A DNA stretch of 14,038 nt from SCQX01 sp035720945 (GTDB lineage: Bacteria; Pseudomonadota; Gammaproteobacteria; Burkholderiales; Burkholderiaceae_B): assembly GCA_035720945.1 (NCBI GenBank), contig DASTNK010000001.1, forward strand, positions 1-14,038, written 5' to 3'. The position numbers and the translations under genes are program-made. Positions 1-6,458 of this stretch are shown piece after piece. How positions within the stretch are numbered: the stretch's first letter is position 1; each line of letters begins with the position of its first letter. Below the pieces are notes generated by a model that saw only the letters and a list, made by a program, of their open reading frames with translations, did not search any database and had not been told where the DNA came from.

Positions 1-141
1 CAACTTGCCCAGTGGGCCGAGAACCGCGTCACCCTGAGCCGTCTATTCGACGCCGCCGGCGCGATCACCGACGCCTGCCCGGCAGGCATCTATCTGGATC
101 GGCGTGGGCTGTCGATTCCGAACTCGGATGCTCTGCGATTC
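1..141. repeat. Terminal redundancy, left copy (circular overlap)
   Basis: This stretch is base-for-base identical to 13898-14038. The reading frame of the primase passes from 13897 into base 1 without interruption, which is what a circular molecule cut at an arbitrary point gives. The 141-base length equals a k-mer size commonly used in de Bruijn assembly, so the duplication is most simply an assembly overlap and not a biological repeat. The unique circle is then 13,897 bp. Confidence 0.93.
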
Positions 142-666
142 ATGCCGAAGCTGGACTACTGGCACGACGGTCAATTGCTTGGAACATTCCCTGCGATGCT
201 GGCGGCGGTGACTTCCCCATCGGGGGCGCTGGTGAGTGTTCACCGCACCTACATCACACCGGAAGGCCACAAGGCACCGGTGCCCACGGTCAAGAAGCTG
301 ATGGCCACCGCTGGCCCCATGGCGGGAACCTCAATCAAGATCGGTGCGCCTCTTGCCCGGCCCGATGGCAGGTTGGGTTTGGGTGTCGCGGAAGGCATAG
401 AAACCGCTCTGGCCGCCAGCATCCTCTCTGGTGTAGCTGTCTGGTCCTGTGTCAGCGCCCACGGTCTGGAGGCCTTCGAGCCGCCCGGCGACGTGCATTA
501 CCTGTACTGCTTTGGCGATCACGACGCGTCCGGCGTGGGTCAGAAAGCGGCGTCGGACCTTGCCCACCGCGCTGCGCGGTCTGGCCTCTCGGCAAGAATT
601 TGGATACCAGAGGCACCGGGCACGGACTGGAACGACGAACTGATTTCTAGGAGGGCTTCGGTATGA
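1..666 (+). CDS. Toprim-domain primase, C-terminal part (gene continues from 13613)
   Basis: This is the C-terminal 221 codons of a 316-aa protein that starts at 13613 and crosses the contig junction. It carries a Toprim fold: the conserved glutamate motif EGIETALAA at about residue 226 of the joined protein, followed by the acidic motif FGDHDASG near residue 266. These are the metal-binding residues of the catalytic domain in DnaG-type and phage/plasmid primases, which make RNA primers at the fork. The next gene is a DUF927 helicase that starts inside this gene's stop codon (ATGA). The two together look like the P4 alpha protein split into two polypeptides. An AGGAGG for the helicase (649-654) lies inside this gene's 3' end. 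Primase assignment is firm at domain level; the enzymatic specificity is inferred. Confidence 0.88.
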   Translation, partial: QLAQWAENRVTLSRLFDAAGAITDACPAGIYLDRRGLSIPNSDALRFMPKLDYWHDGQLLGTFPAMLAAVTSPSGALVSVHRTYITPEGHKAPVPTVKKLMATAGPMAGTSIKIGAPLARPDGRLGLGVAEGIETALAASILSGVAVWSCVSAHGLEAFEPPGDVHYLYCFGDHDASGVGQKAASDLAHRAARSGLSARIWIPEAPGTDWNDELISRRASV

Positions 667-2453
667 CTGAGGCGCAAATCGTGGAATTGAAAGCCCTGGA
701 CGTTGACGAACCGGACCAGGCCGACCCGTTCCCGTCCATGGGGGATCGGCCCTGCTGGCGCTGCTATGACGAGGCCATCGAGCGCGACGGCAAGAAGGTT
801 CGGCCCGGCGTCCACTATCACGGCATCAAGGAGAGCAAGGGCGATGCGCCCCCCACCATCACCGACACCTGGCACTGTGGGCCGTTGCACATTGAATCCC
901 TGACCGCCAATCAGGAGGATGGCGATCACGGTCTGTTGCTGCGCTTTCGCAACGTGAACCGCAACTGGAAGAAGTGGGCCATGCCAAAGCAAATGCTCGC
1001 CGGTGACGGCACCGAGGTGCTTTCCGTGCTCTACGCCGATGGCCTGGACATCGACCGCAAGAGCAAGGCCCGTGTGCTGGACTACATCAACAGCCAGCAT
1101 CCCGGGAAGCGGCTACGGGCGGCCAGCACCACCGGCTGGCACGGCGGCGCGTTCGTCCTGCCTGATGAGGTGATCGGCGCATCCGACATTTGGTTTCAGG
1201 CGACCGAGCGCACGGCACCCTACGGCACGGCGGGTACATTCGAGGGCTGGAAAGAGCAGGTGGCGACCAGGGCCACGGGAAACCCCATGCTGACCCTTGG
1301 GTTATCCGCCGCGCTGGCCGGGCCGCTGCTGGAAAAGCTCAATATCGGCGGCGGTGGCCTGCACCTGTTCGGGGATTCCTCCAAGGGCAAGACCTCGATC
1401 CTCATGGCCGCCGTGTCGGTCTGGGGCGGCCCGGCCTTCCTGCGCACCTGGCGCACGACCAGCAACGGCCTGGAAGGTGCGGCGCGCATGCACACGGAAA
1501 CCCTGCTTCCCCTGGACGAAATCAATCAGTGCGAACCGAAGCAGTTGTACGAGGCGGCCTATGAGCTCATCAACGGCCAGGGCAAGACGCGCGCCAACGT
1601 CAAGGGTGAGGCCAGACAGGCCGCCCGGTGGCGGGTGTTCGTTCTCTCCAACGGGGAAATGTCCATACCGGCCCGCATCGCCGAGGGCGGCATGCGCGTC
1701 AAGGCGGGTCAGACGCTGCGGATACTGGATGTTCCCGCCACCTCACAGACGCACGGCGCGTTCGATGACCTGCACGGCTTCGCATCGGGCGCGGCGCTCT
1801 CGGATGCGATCCGCGACGGCGCGGCCAGGCACTACGGTCATGCTGGCCGGGCGTTCGTCGAGGCCCTGGTGGCGCAGTTTTCCGAGGGGCTGGAACTGTC
1901 CGACGCGATGGGCATCATCACCGCGAGAATGGCGCCGGAAGGCGGCCAGGAAACCCGAGCGGCCCGTGTATTCGCCCTATGTGGTCTGGCCGGGGAGATG
2001 GCGACCGGGGCCGGTATCGTGCCGTGGCGGGAAGGCCAGGCGGGCGAGGCGGCCTTGCTCGGATTCAACCTGTGGCGCAACCAGCGCGGCACCGGCGGCA
2101 GGAACGCCGAGGACGCGGCCATTCTTCGGATGGTGGCCGACTTCATCGACAAGCATGGTGATTCCCGGTTCTCTGGGCTGGACGATCACAATGCGCCCCC
2201 GGTACGGGATCGGGCAGGGTATTGGAAGGATGGCGGTGGCGGCAGGCAATATCTACTCACTTCTGGCGGCCTGAGCGACGCGACCAAGGGGTATGACATG
2301 GGCCGCGTCATCCGGGCATTGGATGGCGCACAGGCTTTCGCACAAAAGGGCGCGAACGGCAAAACCGCCCTGGCGGTCCGCACGCCTGATGGCGGCGTGA
2401 AGAAGCTCTACCACCTGGACGCCGCGAAGCTGCAAGAGGTGGATCATGAATAA
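663..2453 (+). CDS. DUF927-family replicative helicase/ATPase
   Basis: A 596-aa protein. It has an N-terminal Cys/His segment (CWRC at residues 31-34, then further His and Cys up to about residue 80) that could bind zinc. The DUF927 ATPase core follows: Walker A GDSSKGKT near residue 237 and Walker B LLPLDEIN near residue 284. A downstream VFVLSNGE block fits sensor-type residues. DUF927 proteins are the helicase half of P4-like and plasmid primase-helicases and unwind DNA at the element's origin. The start is supported by AGGAGG at 649-654, 8 bases upstream, and by ATGA overlap with the primase, so the two are translationally coupled. The C-terminal 150 residues are not recognised. The gene is followed directly by a dense repeat array that is a candidate binding region for it or its partners. 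Family call is strong; role as the element's replicative helicase is inferred from context. Confidence 0.88.
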   Translation: MTEAQIVELKALDVDEPDQADPFPSMGDRPCWRCYDEAIERDGKKVRPGVHYHGIKESKGDAPPTITDTWHCGPLHIESLTANQEDGDHGLLLRFRNVNRNWKKWAMPKQMLAGDGTEVLSVLYADGLDIDRKSKARVLDYINSQHPGKRLRAASTTGWHGGAFVLPDEVIGASDIWFQATERTAPYGTAGTFEGWKEQVATRATGNPMLTLGLSAALAGPLLEKLNIGGGGLHLFGDSSKGKTSILMAAVSVWGGPAFLRTWRTTSNGLEGAARMHTETLLPLDEINQCEPKQLYEAAYELINGQGKTRANVKGEARQAARWRVFVLSNGEMSIPARIAEGGMRVKAGQTLRILDVPATSQTHGAFDDLHGFASGAALSDAIRDGAARHYGHAGRAFVEALVAQFSEGLELSDAMGIITARMAPEGGQETRAARVFALCGLAGEMATGAGIVPWREGQAGEAALLGFNLWRNQRGTGGRNAEDAAILRMVADFIDKHGDSRFSGLDDHNAPPVRDRAGYWKDGGGGRQYLLTSGGLSDATKGYDMGRVIRALDGAQAFAQKGANGKTALAVRTPDGGVKKLYHLDAAKLQEVDHE

Positions 2454-2724
2454 ATCCATGCCCTACCACCAAAAAACAGGGGTTACAGGGGTTACGAGGG
2501 TTACAGCCAGTGTTCATGCGGCCTACAGCGTAACCCCAGGACAGGGTTACGGGGTTACAGGGGTTACGGCGGCGTGGGGTTCGAGCTTCGTTGTAACCCC
2601 TGTAACCCCATCAAATCGTGCCGGGGTTACGCGGAGAGCCGCATATTTATTGGGCGCAACCCCTGTAACCCGTGTAACCCCATCAAAAACGCCAAGGCAC
2701 ACGAAAAACAGGGGGCGGCCATGA
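2446..2724 (+). CDS. Val/Thr-repeat ORF translated through the repeat array
   Basis: A 92-aa ORF made mostly of GVTGVT-like units. These are the direct translation of the 9-bp DNA repeats beneath it (GGG GTT ACA reads Gly-Val-Thr). It has no recognisable domain. Two facts argue that ribosomes pass through it. It starts 8 bases inside the helicase gene with a good Shine-Dalgarno (GAGG at about 2436-2439). It also ends with TGA overlapping the ATG of the next gene (ATGATG at 2721), which itself lacks a clear ribosome binding site. It may therefore serve mainly to keep translation coupled across a cis-acting array. The peptide could instead be a by-product of a repeat whose period is a multiple of three. 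I do not assign a function. Confidence 0.45.
   Translation: MNKSMPYHQKTGVTGVTRVTASVHAAYSVTPGQGYGVTGVTAAWGSSFVVTPVTPSNRAGVTRRAAYLLGATPVTRVTPSKTPRHTKNRGRP
2478..2682. repeat. Iteron-like array of 9-bp GGGGTTACA repeats in both orientations
   Basis: GGTTAC occurs at 2481, 2490, 2499, 2545, 2553, 2562 and 2625. Its complement GTAACC occurs at 2530, 2593, 2602, 2665 and 2674, with a degenerate copy (GCAACC) at about 2656. That gives twelve exact copies in about 200 bp, in blocks of orientation 3F-1R-3F-2R-1F-3R, with a 9-bp (once 8-bp) period within blocks. The full unit is close to GGGGTTACA. The opposed blocks can pair into large stems. The site lies immediately after the helicase gene. Position, density and periodicity fit a replication origin or a partition/regulator binding site. 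This is not a CRISPR array, because the unit is too short and there are no spacers. Confidence 0.8.
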
Positions 2725-3368
2725 TGCGACCGGACCTTCTGGCGGGGCTGTACAGGTGGGCGGACGCGGCCAAGCCGGAACCGGCCCCCAATCCCTGTAC
2801 GTCTGAACAGGTGTCGAGGTTAACAAAAGTTAGCATTCCGACCACGACGGCGGTGTTGAGAAAAGTTGAGGTTCCGGCCAGCCCGATGGGCCTGCGCAAA
2901 GCTGCGCATACCCCGGCCCCGGCGAACATGGGAAAACCTGATGCCGATGCCCTGGCCCCGGTAGCCACTCAGGTAGCCACGGTATCGGTGGTTTCCACTG
3001 CTGAGGTTACCAAGCTAGTTACCACGGAAAAAGCGGTACGCAGCACGGTACGCACGGCAACCGCCCCCAGGCCGAACAACCCGAAGCTACGCGACATCAC
3101 CGAGCCGGTATCGGACGCCGATCAGCGCCTGGTCGATATGTCGGTGCGCCGGTTCGCGGGCAAGGGCATACCGATGCTGAAAGCCCGCAAGCTGGCCGAG
3201 CGGCTCTTGCGGGCACTGCGGGAGGATGACGACCGGCGTAGCTGCGCGGAGTGCGAAAGCTTCCGGGCCGGGCGCTGCGTTCAGGGCAGGCAACCATTCG
3301 GGGGCGGCGGCATCGAGGTCTTGCACCGCTGCACCGGATTCAGACTTGATGGGGGAAATCATGATTGA
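2721..3368 (+). CDS. Unknown protein with low-complexity middle and C-terminal Cys cluster
   Basis: A 215-aa protein that I do not recognise as a named family. The N-terminal 25 residues look helical (LLAGLYRWADAAK). Residues about 30-130 are rich in Pro, Ala, Thr and Val and probably disordered. The C-terminal third is charged and helical (ARKLAERLLRALREDDDRR) and ends in a cysteine pattern C-x2-C-x7-C-x17-C (CAEC, RC, RC), which could bind zinc or an iron-sulphur cluster. I chose ATG 2721 because it overlaps the upstream stop; the frame stays open upstream to 2574 but only by translating the repeat array. The 3' end overlaps the SSB-like gene by 8 bases. Its place between origin-like repeats and SSB suggests a role in replication, perhaps DNA binding. 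That is inference. Confidence 0.7.
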   Translation: MMRPDLLAGLYRWADAAKPEPAPNPCTSEQVSRLTKVSIPTTTAVLRKVEVPASPMGLRKAAHTPAPANMGKPDADALAPVATQVATVSVVSTAEVTKLVTTEKAVRSTVRTATAPRPNNPKLRDITEPVSDADQRLVDMSVRRFAGKGIPMLKARKLAERLLRALREDDDRRSCAECESFRAGRCVQGRQPFGGGGIEVLHRCTGFRLDGGNHD

Positions 3369-3696
3369 CGCATTGATCGCTGGAAAGCTTTACGGCGTCC
3401 CGAAGCAGGGCACCGGCAAGAATGGCAACACCTACGCCACGGCGAAAGTCAAAGTAGCCACTGGCAGCGGCGACATGCTTCTGTGTGGCGTCATCGCCTT
3501 TGACGAAAAGGCCCAGGCGGCGTTACTGGCTCTCACCGACGGGGATAGCGTGGCGCTGTCGGGGGCGCTGACGCCGAAGGTGTATCAAGCCCGTGACGGC
3601 GAACACCGGCCCGGCCTGGATATGGTGGCCCAGGTTGTCACCACCGCGTACCACGTCCGCCACAAGCGCGCCGCCATCGAGGGCGGCGACGCCTGA
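3361..3696 (+). CDS. SSB-like single-stranded DNA-binding protein (OB fold)
   Basis: A 111-aa protein with the pattern of small phage and satellite SSB-like proteins. It begins with a beta-strand opening (LIAGKLYGVPKQGTGKNG), then TYATAKVKVATGSGD, a strand pair around LCGVIAFDEKA, and DGDSVALSGALTPKVY. Together these read as the five-stranded OB barrel. It is shorter than bacterial SSB and lacks the acidic C-terminal tail that recruits host partners, ending in EGGDA. It probably coats unwound DNA during element replication. The ATG sits 8 bases inside the preceding gene, after a purine-rich GGGGGAAA. It ends the replication module before the tail-hub gene. The fold call is made from sequence pattern only. 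Confidence 0.72.
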   Translation: MIDALIAGKLYGVPKQGTGKNGNTYATAKVKVATGSGDMLLCGVIAFDEKAQAALLALTDGDSVALSGALTPKVYQARDGEHRPGLDMVAQVVTTAYHVRHKRAAIEGGDA

Positions 3697-3735
3697 ACGA
3701 CGAACCGAATCAACCTCACCCACAAGGAAGCGACC

Positions 3736-4782
3736 ATGCGCTACTACGAACTGAACCTGTACCAACCTGGCGTCATCCCCGGCACCACCAAGCCGTTCCG
3801 CACCTGGACCACCCACCCCGGCGGACAATTCGACCCCGGTGCGCTGATGCTCGAAATGGACCTGATTGTATTGCCCTATGCCGTCGCGTCGGGCGGCAGC
3901 ACGATCACCCTGCACGGCGTCGCCATGGAAGACCTGAATCAGTCGCAACAGTTCGGCATGCACCCAGACGCCCAGGGCATTGAGCAACCCGGCATGACGC
4001 TGGAATTGAGGGGTGGCATGAAAGCCGGGCTTCCGCTTGCCAACCCGGCACAGGCGGATGCGCTTATCGTCGGGCAGATTTTCCAATCCTATGGCAACTG
4101 GCGCGGCACTGACATGCGGCTCGACCTCGTGGTGTACCCCCCCGGCTACACGATGGACAACCCCGGAAACTTCGTGTTGAACTGGAAGCGCGGCCAGAAG
4201 CTCTCCGATGCGCTCGGGGCGTGTCTTGCCGTCGTCTACCCGGCCATGCCGATCCGCATCAACATCAGTGGCCGGATCGTGGCCGACCAGGACATGCCGC
4301 ACTTCTGTTCGACGCTCGAGGAGCTGGCCCAGACGGTGAAGGATACCACCAAGAGCCATTACCTGGGCAAGACCTATCCCGGCGTGGACATCGCCATTCA
4401 TGGCGGCGTGATCGACGTGTTCGATGGGACCGTGCCGGCGGGTGTCGTTCAGTTGAACTTCACGGACCTGGTGGGACAACCCACCTGGGTGGACAAGGCC
4501 ACCGTGCAATTCGACACGGTGCTGCGCGGAGACATCCAGATCGGGAGCGTCATCAAGGCCCCCCAGGGCATGACCAATCAGCCCGGCATGGTGGTTTCCT
4601 CTCAAGCGTCCCTACGCTCGGGGGCGAACAATGCCCTGACCTTCGTGGGGGATTTCAAGGTGACTGGGGTACGGCACGTGGGCAATTCCCGCTCTCCGAA
4701 TGCCGGTGACTGGGCGACGTTCATTCAGGCCACACCGATCATCCCGACACCAGGCACAGTCACCAACGGGGTGGCGCGATGA
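3736..4782 (+). CDS. Phage tail/baseplate hub-like protein
   Basis: A 348-aa protein resembling the hub proteins (gp27/gpD-like fold) found in contractile and long-tail prophages. Recognisable blocks are an N-terminal PFRTWTTHPGGQFDPGALMLEMD, then STITLHGVAMEDL, GMKAGLPLANPAQADALIVGQIFQS, GNWRGTDMRLDLVVYP, PGNFVLNWKRGQ and, near the end, FTDLVGQPTW followed by VTGVRHVGNSRSP. No signal peptide or membrane segment is seen. In a virion such a protein sits at the tail tip, at the end of the tube and below the tape measure. It has its own Shine-Dalgarno (AAGGA, 3724-3728) after a 39-base gap and is coupled to the next gene by ATGA. No other baseplate, tube or sheath gene is present, which is the odd part. 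Similarity is from memory of the family; a structural comparison would settle it. Confidence 0.68.
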   Translation: MRYYELNLYQPGVIPGTTKPFRTWTTHPGGQFDPGALMLEMDLIVLPYAVASGGSTITLHGVAMEDLNQSQQFGMHPDAQGIEQPGMTLELRGGMKAGLPLANPAQADALIVGQIFQSYGNWRGTDMRLDLVVYPPGYTMDNPGNFVLNWKRGQKLSDALGACLAVVYPAMPIRINISGRIVADQDMPHFCSTLEELAQTVKDTTKSHYLGKTYPGVDIAIHGGVIDVFDGTVPAGVVQLNFTDLVGQPTWVDKATVQFDTVLRGDIQIGSVIKAPQGMTNQPGMVVSSQASLRSGANNALTFVGDFKVTGVRHVGNSRSPNAGDWATFIQATPIIPTPGTVTNGVAR

Positions 4783-5189
4783 CGAGTAAAAGACCATCCC
4801 TTCGTGAGGCGAAAGAGTTTTTGAGCGTGCCGACCGAGGTTCGGCTTTCGCGGTTGCGGGCCGAGACGCAGCGTTGCCGGGAACAACTCAGCGCGGCGGA
4901 CGTGGACCCCGATTCGGAACTGGGGCACAAGCTCATGGCGAAACTACAGGCGACGGGCGGCACCCTGTGCCTGGCCCAGACGCGGGAAGGCCACCCTTGC
5001 CGCATGCTGGGCGACGGCAAGGGCGGGCGTTGCAAGTTCCATGGTGGCAAATCCACCGGGCCGCGCACCGTTGAAGGGTTGATCCGGTCAGCGTCGAACC
5101 AGGCGAACTGGCACCGCAACCGCCTGGGCATGCCGCTGGTTGGCGTGCCCGGGGTGGATACGGGGGGGGGGGAATCACGCCAGAAGTAG
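4779..5189 (+). CDS. HGGxSTG domain-containing protein
   Basis: A 136-aa protein with the signature of the HGGxSTG family common in phages and genomic islands. It has a cysteine/histidine set (LCLAQTREGHPC, then RCKFHGG) directly followed by KSTGPRTVEG. The Cys/His spacing resembles a small zinc knuckle, so nucleic-acid binding is plausible. The molecular role of the family is not known to me. The start overlaps the hub stop (ATGA). The C-terminus is encoded across a run of eleven G (5162-5172). With one G fewer the frame would stay open to 5328 and add about 50 residues, so the true C-terminus is uncertain. It is the last gene before a long non-coding stretch. Confidence 0.8.
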   Translation: MTSKRPSLREAKEFLSVPTEVRLSRLRAETQRCREQLSAADVDPDSELGHKLMAKLQATGGTLCLAQTREGHPCRMLGDGKGGRCKFHGGKSTGPRTVEGLIRSASNQANWHRNRLGMPLVGVPGVDTGGGESRQK

Positions 5190-5351
5190 CATGGCCCCAG
5201 CCAAAAAAAACCATGGGGTTTGTTGCTGTTTTTGGAACAGTACGTGCGCGCGCGCGCGAGGCTGGCTTCCCGAGACCCCAGAATCGGTGTTCTCGACGCT
5301 ACGGCGAACTGTTGAAGATGCTGGCTAGGGCATGATCGGATTCAGGCCGTG

Positions 5352-5401
5352 GGTTGCAGGCTAGGTTGCAGGTTGCCACCCAAAAAAAAGAGCCTGCAAC
5401 C
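5352..5401 (+). repeat. Inverted repeat with direct-repeat arm; possible terminator
   Basis: GGTTGCAGGCT at 5352-5362 is perfectly complementary to AGCCTGCAACC at 5391-5401. A second, nearly identical left arm (AGGTTGCAGG, 5363-5372) can pair with the same right arm, so two alternative hairpins compete. The loop holds A8 (5382-5389). On the minus strand that is a T8 run inside the stem-loop and not after it, so a classical intrinsic terminator is not clear on either strand. It may end the operon that closes with the HGGxSTG gene or be a protein-binding site. Confidence 0.5.
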
Positions 5402-5435
5402 TGGAACGTGCTGTAGATACACTTCGGCGTGATGT

Positions 5436-5547
5436 GCGCACTTATCCGCGTCGTTATTGCGGCGTCCATTTCGTGGCCCGGCCCGTGCTCATTGGCCTGG
5501 CGGGTGAAATGCCGCGACGGTATTTGCGAAGTTATCCGCGCACTTAT
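5436..5547. repeat. TTATCCGCG / GCGCACTTAT motif pair (DnaA-box-like)
   Basis: GCGCACTTAT occurs at 5436-5445 and 5538-5547, and TTATCCGCG at 5442-5450 and 5532-5540. TTATCCGCG differs from the DnaA consensus TTATCCACA at two bases. The two clusters are about 90 bp apart in the same orientation. They may be weak DnaA boxes or sites for an element-encoded protein. A perfect DnaA box lies further on at 6172. Confidence 0.4.
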
Positions 5548-5960
5548 TTGTACACATTTCCGCGCCATCGGCTTTTGCCGTTCGGCGAGATGGCCCGGTT
5601 CCAGCCACATCAAGCGGCGCAAGCAGATATGGGAGGCGCTGCATCCGGGCGTTGAGGGTGATGCACTGATCTGTGCACTGGATTTCGGTCTTTTTTTAAC
5701 AACTGCCTGCGCATGGCGGTTTTCAGCGAAAACAACCATTTGTGGTGGCATTAATGTTTGTTGGTCATTCTTAATGTAAGCACAAAATGTTTAGGTTCGA
5801 GCGCCCCCGGCCTCGACATATCCAGTAGCCTTGCTGGAACGCATGAAAAGGCATTGTGAGTGATGCGGTGTCAACCAGAGTGATCCCCGTTGCTTCGGCG
5901 GCAATATGCATGATCCGGCAATTCGCGGCAATCCGAGTGCCGGGAAAACACTTCACGGGG

Positions 5961-6122
5961 GTGGCGGGTTTTCAGCGCGGGGTGCCTCCACAAAATTGCG
6001 GAGGCGTCCATCCGGTGGGTCTTGCAGTCGGGAGCGAGACCGTACCGACCGCAAATTAGGTCCGTTGCCGACTTCCTGGGGCGGGCGGGTTAAAGTTCCC
6101 GACGGGAACGCTAGGCAGGTTA
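5961..6122 (+). ncRNA. C4/CI-type antisense-RNA-like structured region (candidate)
   Basis: Several hairpins follow each other. GCCTCC (5984-5989) pairs with GGAGGC (6000-6005). A GGTCT...AGACC stem around GGGAGCGAGACCGTACCGACC is closed further by CGGT/ACCG. Finally CCTGG (about 6078-6082) pairs with CTAGG and encloses GTTCCC-GAC-GGGAAC. The blocks GGGAGCGAGACCGTACCGACCG and CTGGGGCGGGCGGG are of the kind I associate with the C4 antisense RNA of P1/P7 and the CI/ash immunity region of P4-like phages, which act by base pairing to stop lytic transcription. Annotation pipelines often place a small ORF here; I treat the structure as the functional unit. The ends are approximate, the family match is from memory and no target site has been demonstrated. 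Confidence 0.5.
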
Positions 6123-6171
6123 TCGCCGATCTTCGCCAATTCGCCGCATTCGATATGTCCACATGCTGCGC

Positions 6172-6180
6172 TGTGGATAA
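6172..6180 (-). promoter_or_regulatory. Perfect DnaA box
   Basis: TGTGGATAA is the exact complement of TTATCCACA. A near match (ATGTCCACA, about 6155-6163) lies just upstream. A single box can occur by chance. Its place downstream of the RNA-like element and beside the integrase repeats makes host DnaA or IHF-linked control of replication or integration possible. Confidence 0.45.
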
Positions 6181-6200
6181 CTGCCCAGCAACGGTGCCAA

Positions 6201-6458
6201 GATGGTATTTTTGATGGTATTTTTTTTGATCGCCAGTCAGAAACACGTATTGATGCGGCTTTCCAGGCACAGTTTGGAGGATGTAGCACCCACCAAACTT
6301 AAGTCTACAGCAGTCTACAACAGTACACGAAACCCGCATGCTTATTGGCCTTGCGGGTTTTTTGTTGTCTACAGCCGTCTATGTCAGTCTATGGACATGG
6401 ATGGTATCGTGATGGTATTTTGGATGGTATCAACCTGCCGCCGAAAATAAATACCATC
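6201..6458. repeat. attP-like region: integrase arm-type and phased core repeats
   Basis: Two repeat families lie just before the integrase. GATGGTAT occurs at 6201, 6213, 6400, 6411 and 6423 (11-12 bp spacing inside clusters), with an inverted ATACCATC at 6451-6458 touching the integrase ATG. Between the two clusters, GTCTAC/GTCTAT occurs at 6303, 6313, 6367, 6377 and 6387, spaced exactly 10 bp within each group, with a degenerate GTACAC at 6323. The two groups flank a terminator-like hairpin. Outer arm sites around an inner core match the layout of lambda/P4-type attP sites; helically phased 10-bp repeats suit an AlpA/Xis-like directionality factor. The exact crossover cannot be read without an attB. 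Confidence 0.6.
6330..6363 (+). terminator. Intrinsic terminator-like hairpin within the att region
   Basis: AAACCCGCA (6330-6338) pairs perfectly with TGCGGGTTT (6352-6360) around a 13-base loop, and T6 covers 6358-6363. This is a strong rho-independent terminator on the + strand and would stop transcription from the RNA-like element before the integrase. It may also have come from the 3' flank of the host gene used as attachment site, since many elements keep such a segment at attP. Confidence 0.65.

Larger units (their letters stand above)
5190..5960. other. Non-coding stretch with AT-rich tract; possible origin/regulatory DNA
   Basis: I find no convincing gene here. The short open frames lack ribosome binding sites and family resemblance. 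It holds an A8 run (5203-5210), an alternating G/C tract (5244-5258) that could adopt Z-form, an inverted repeat with an A8 loop (5352-5401) and two TTATCCGCG motifs. At about 5691-5795 there is a distinctly AT-rich segment containing T7 and two TTAATGT copies 20 bp apart (5751, 5771). Two GTGCACTG-like copies lie near 5660-5680. This could be a duplex-unwinding element and promoter region feeding the RNA-like segment at 5961. The function is inferred from position only. Confidence 0.55.

Noticed and set aside
1297..2274. A 325-codon + strand frame inside the helicase gene
   Set aside because: Arg/Pro/Ser-rich translation typical of an off-frame reading of GC-rich DNA; the helicase frame has Walker motifs.
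2478..2682. CRISPR array
   Set aside because: The repeat unit is 9 bp, orientation alternates, spacers are absent and no cas gene is present.
3523..4605. A 360-codon open frame on the minus strand
   Set aside because: It is the antisense shadow of the hub gene, whose frame shows family blocks and a ribosome binding site. The minus frame is His/Gly/Val-rich without recognisable domain.
5299..5779. Overlapping ORFs on both strands in the non-coding stretch
   Set aside because: No ribosome binding sites, Cys/Trp-rich random composition, and they run across inverted repeats and homopolymers.
5790..5825. tRNA 3' end (GGTTCGAGC)
   Set aside because: The T-loop-like word is not flanked by complementary 5-base stems and no acceptor or anticodon arm can be built.
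5856..6214. Two small + strand ORFs over the C4-like region
   Set aside because: No ribosome binding site and the translation follows RNA stem sequence; such ORFs are common artefacts over this RNA class, though an ash-like peptide cannot be excluded.
6345..6458. Upstream extension of the integrase
   Set aside because: These 38 codons translate att repeats, and the family N-terminus begins at 6459.
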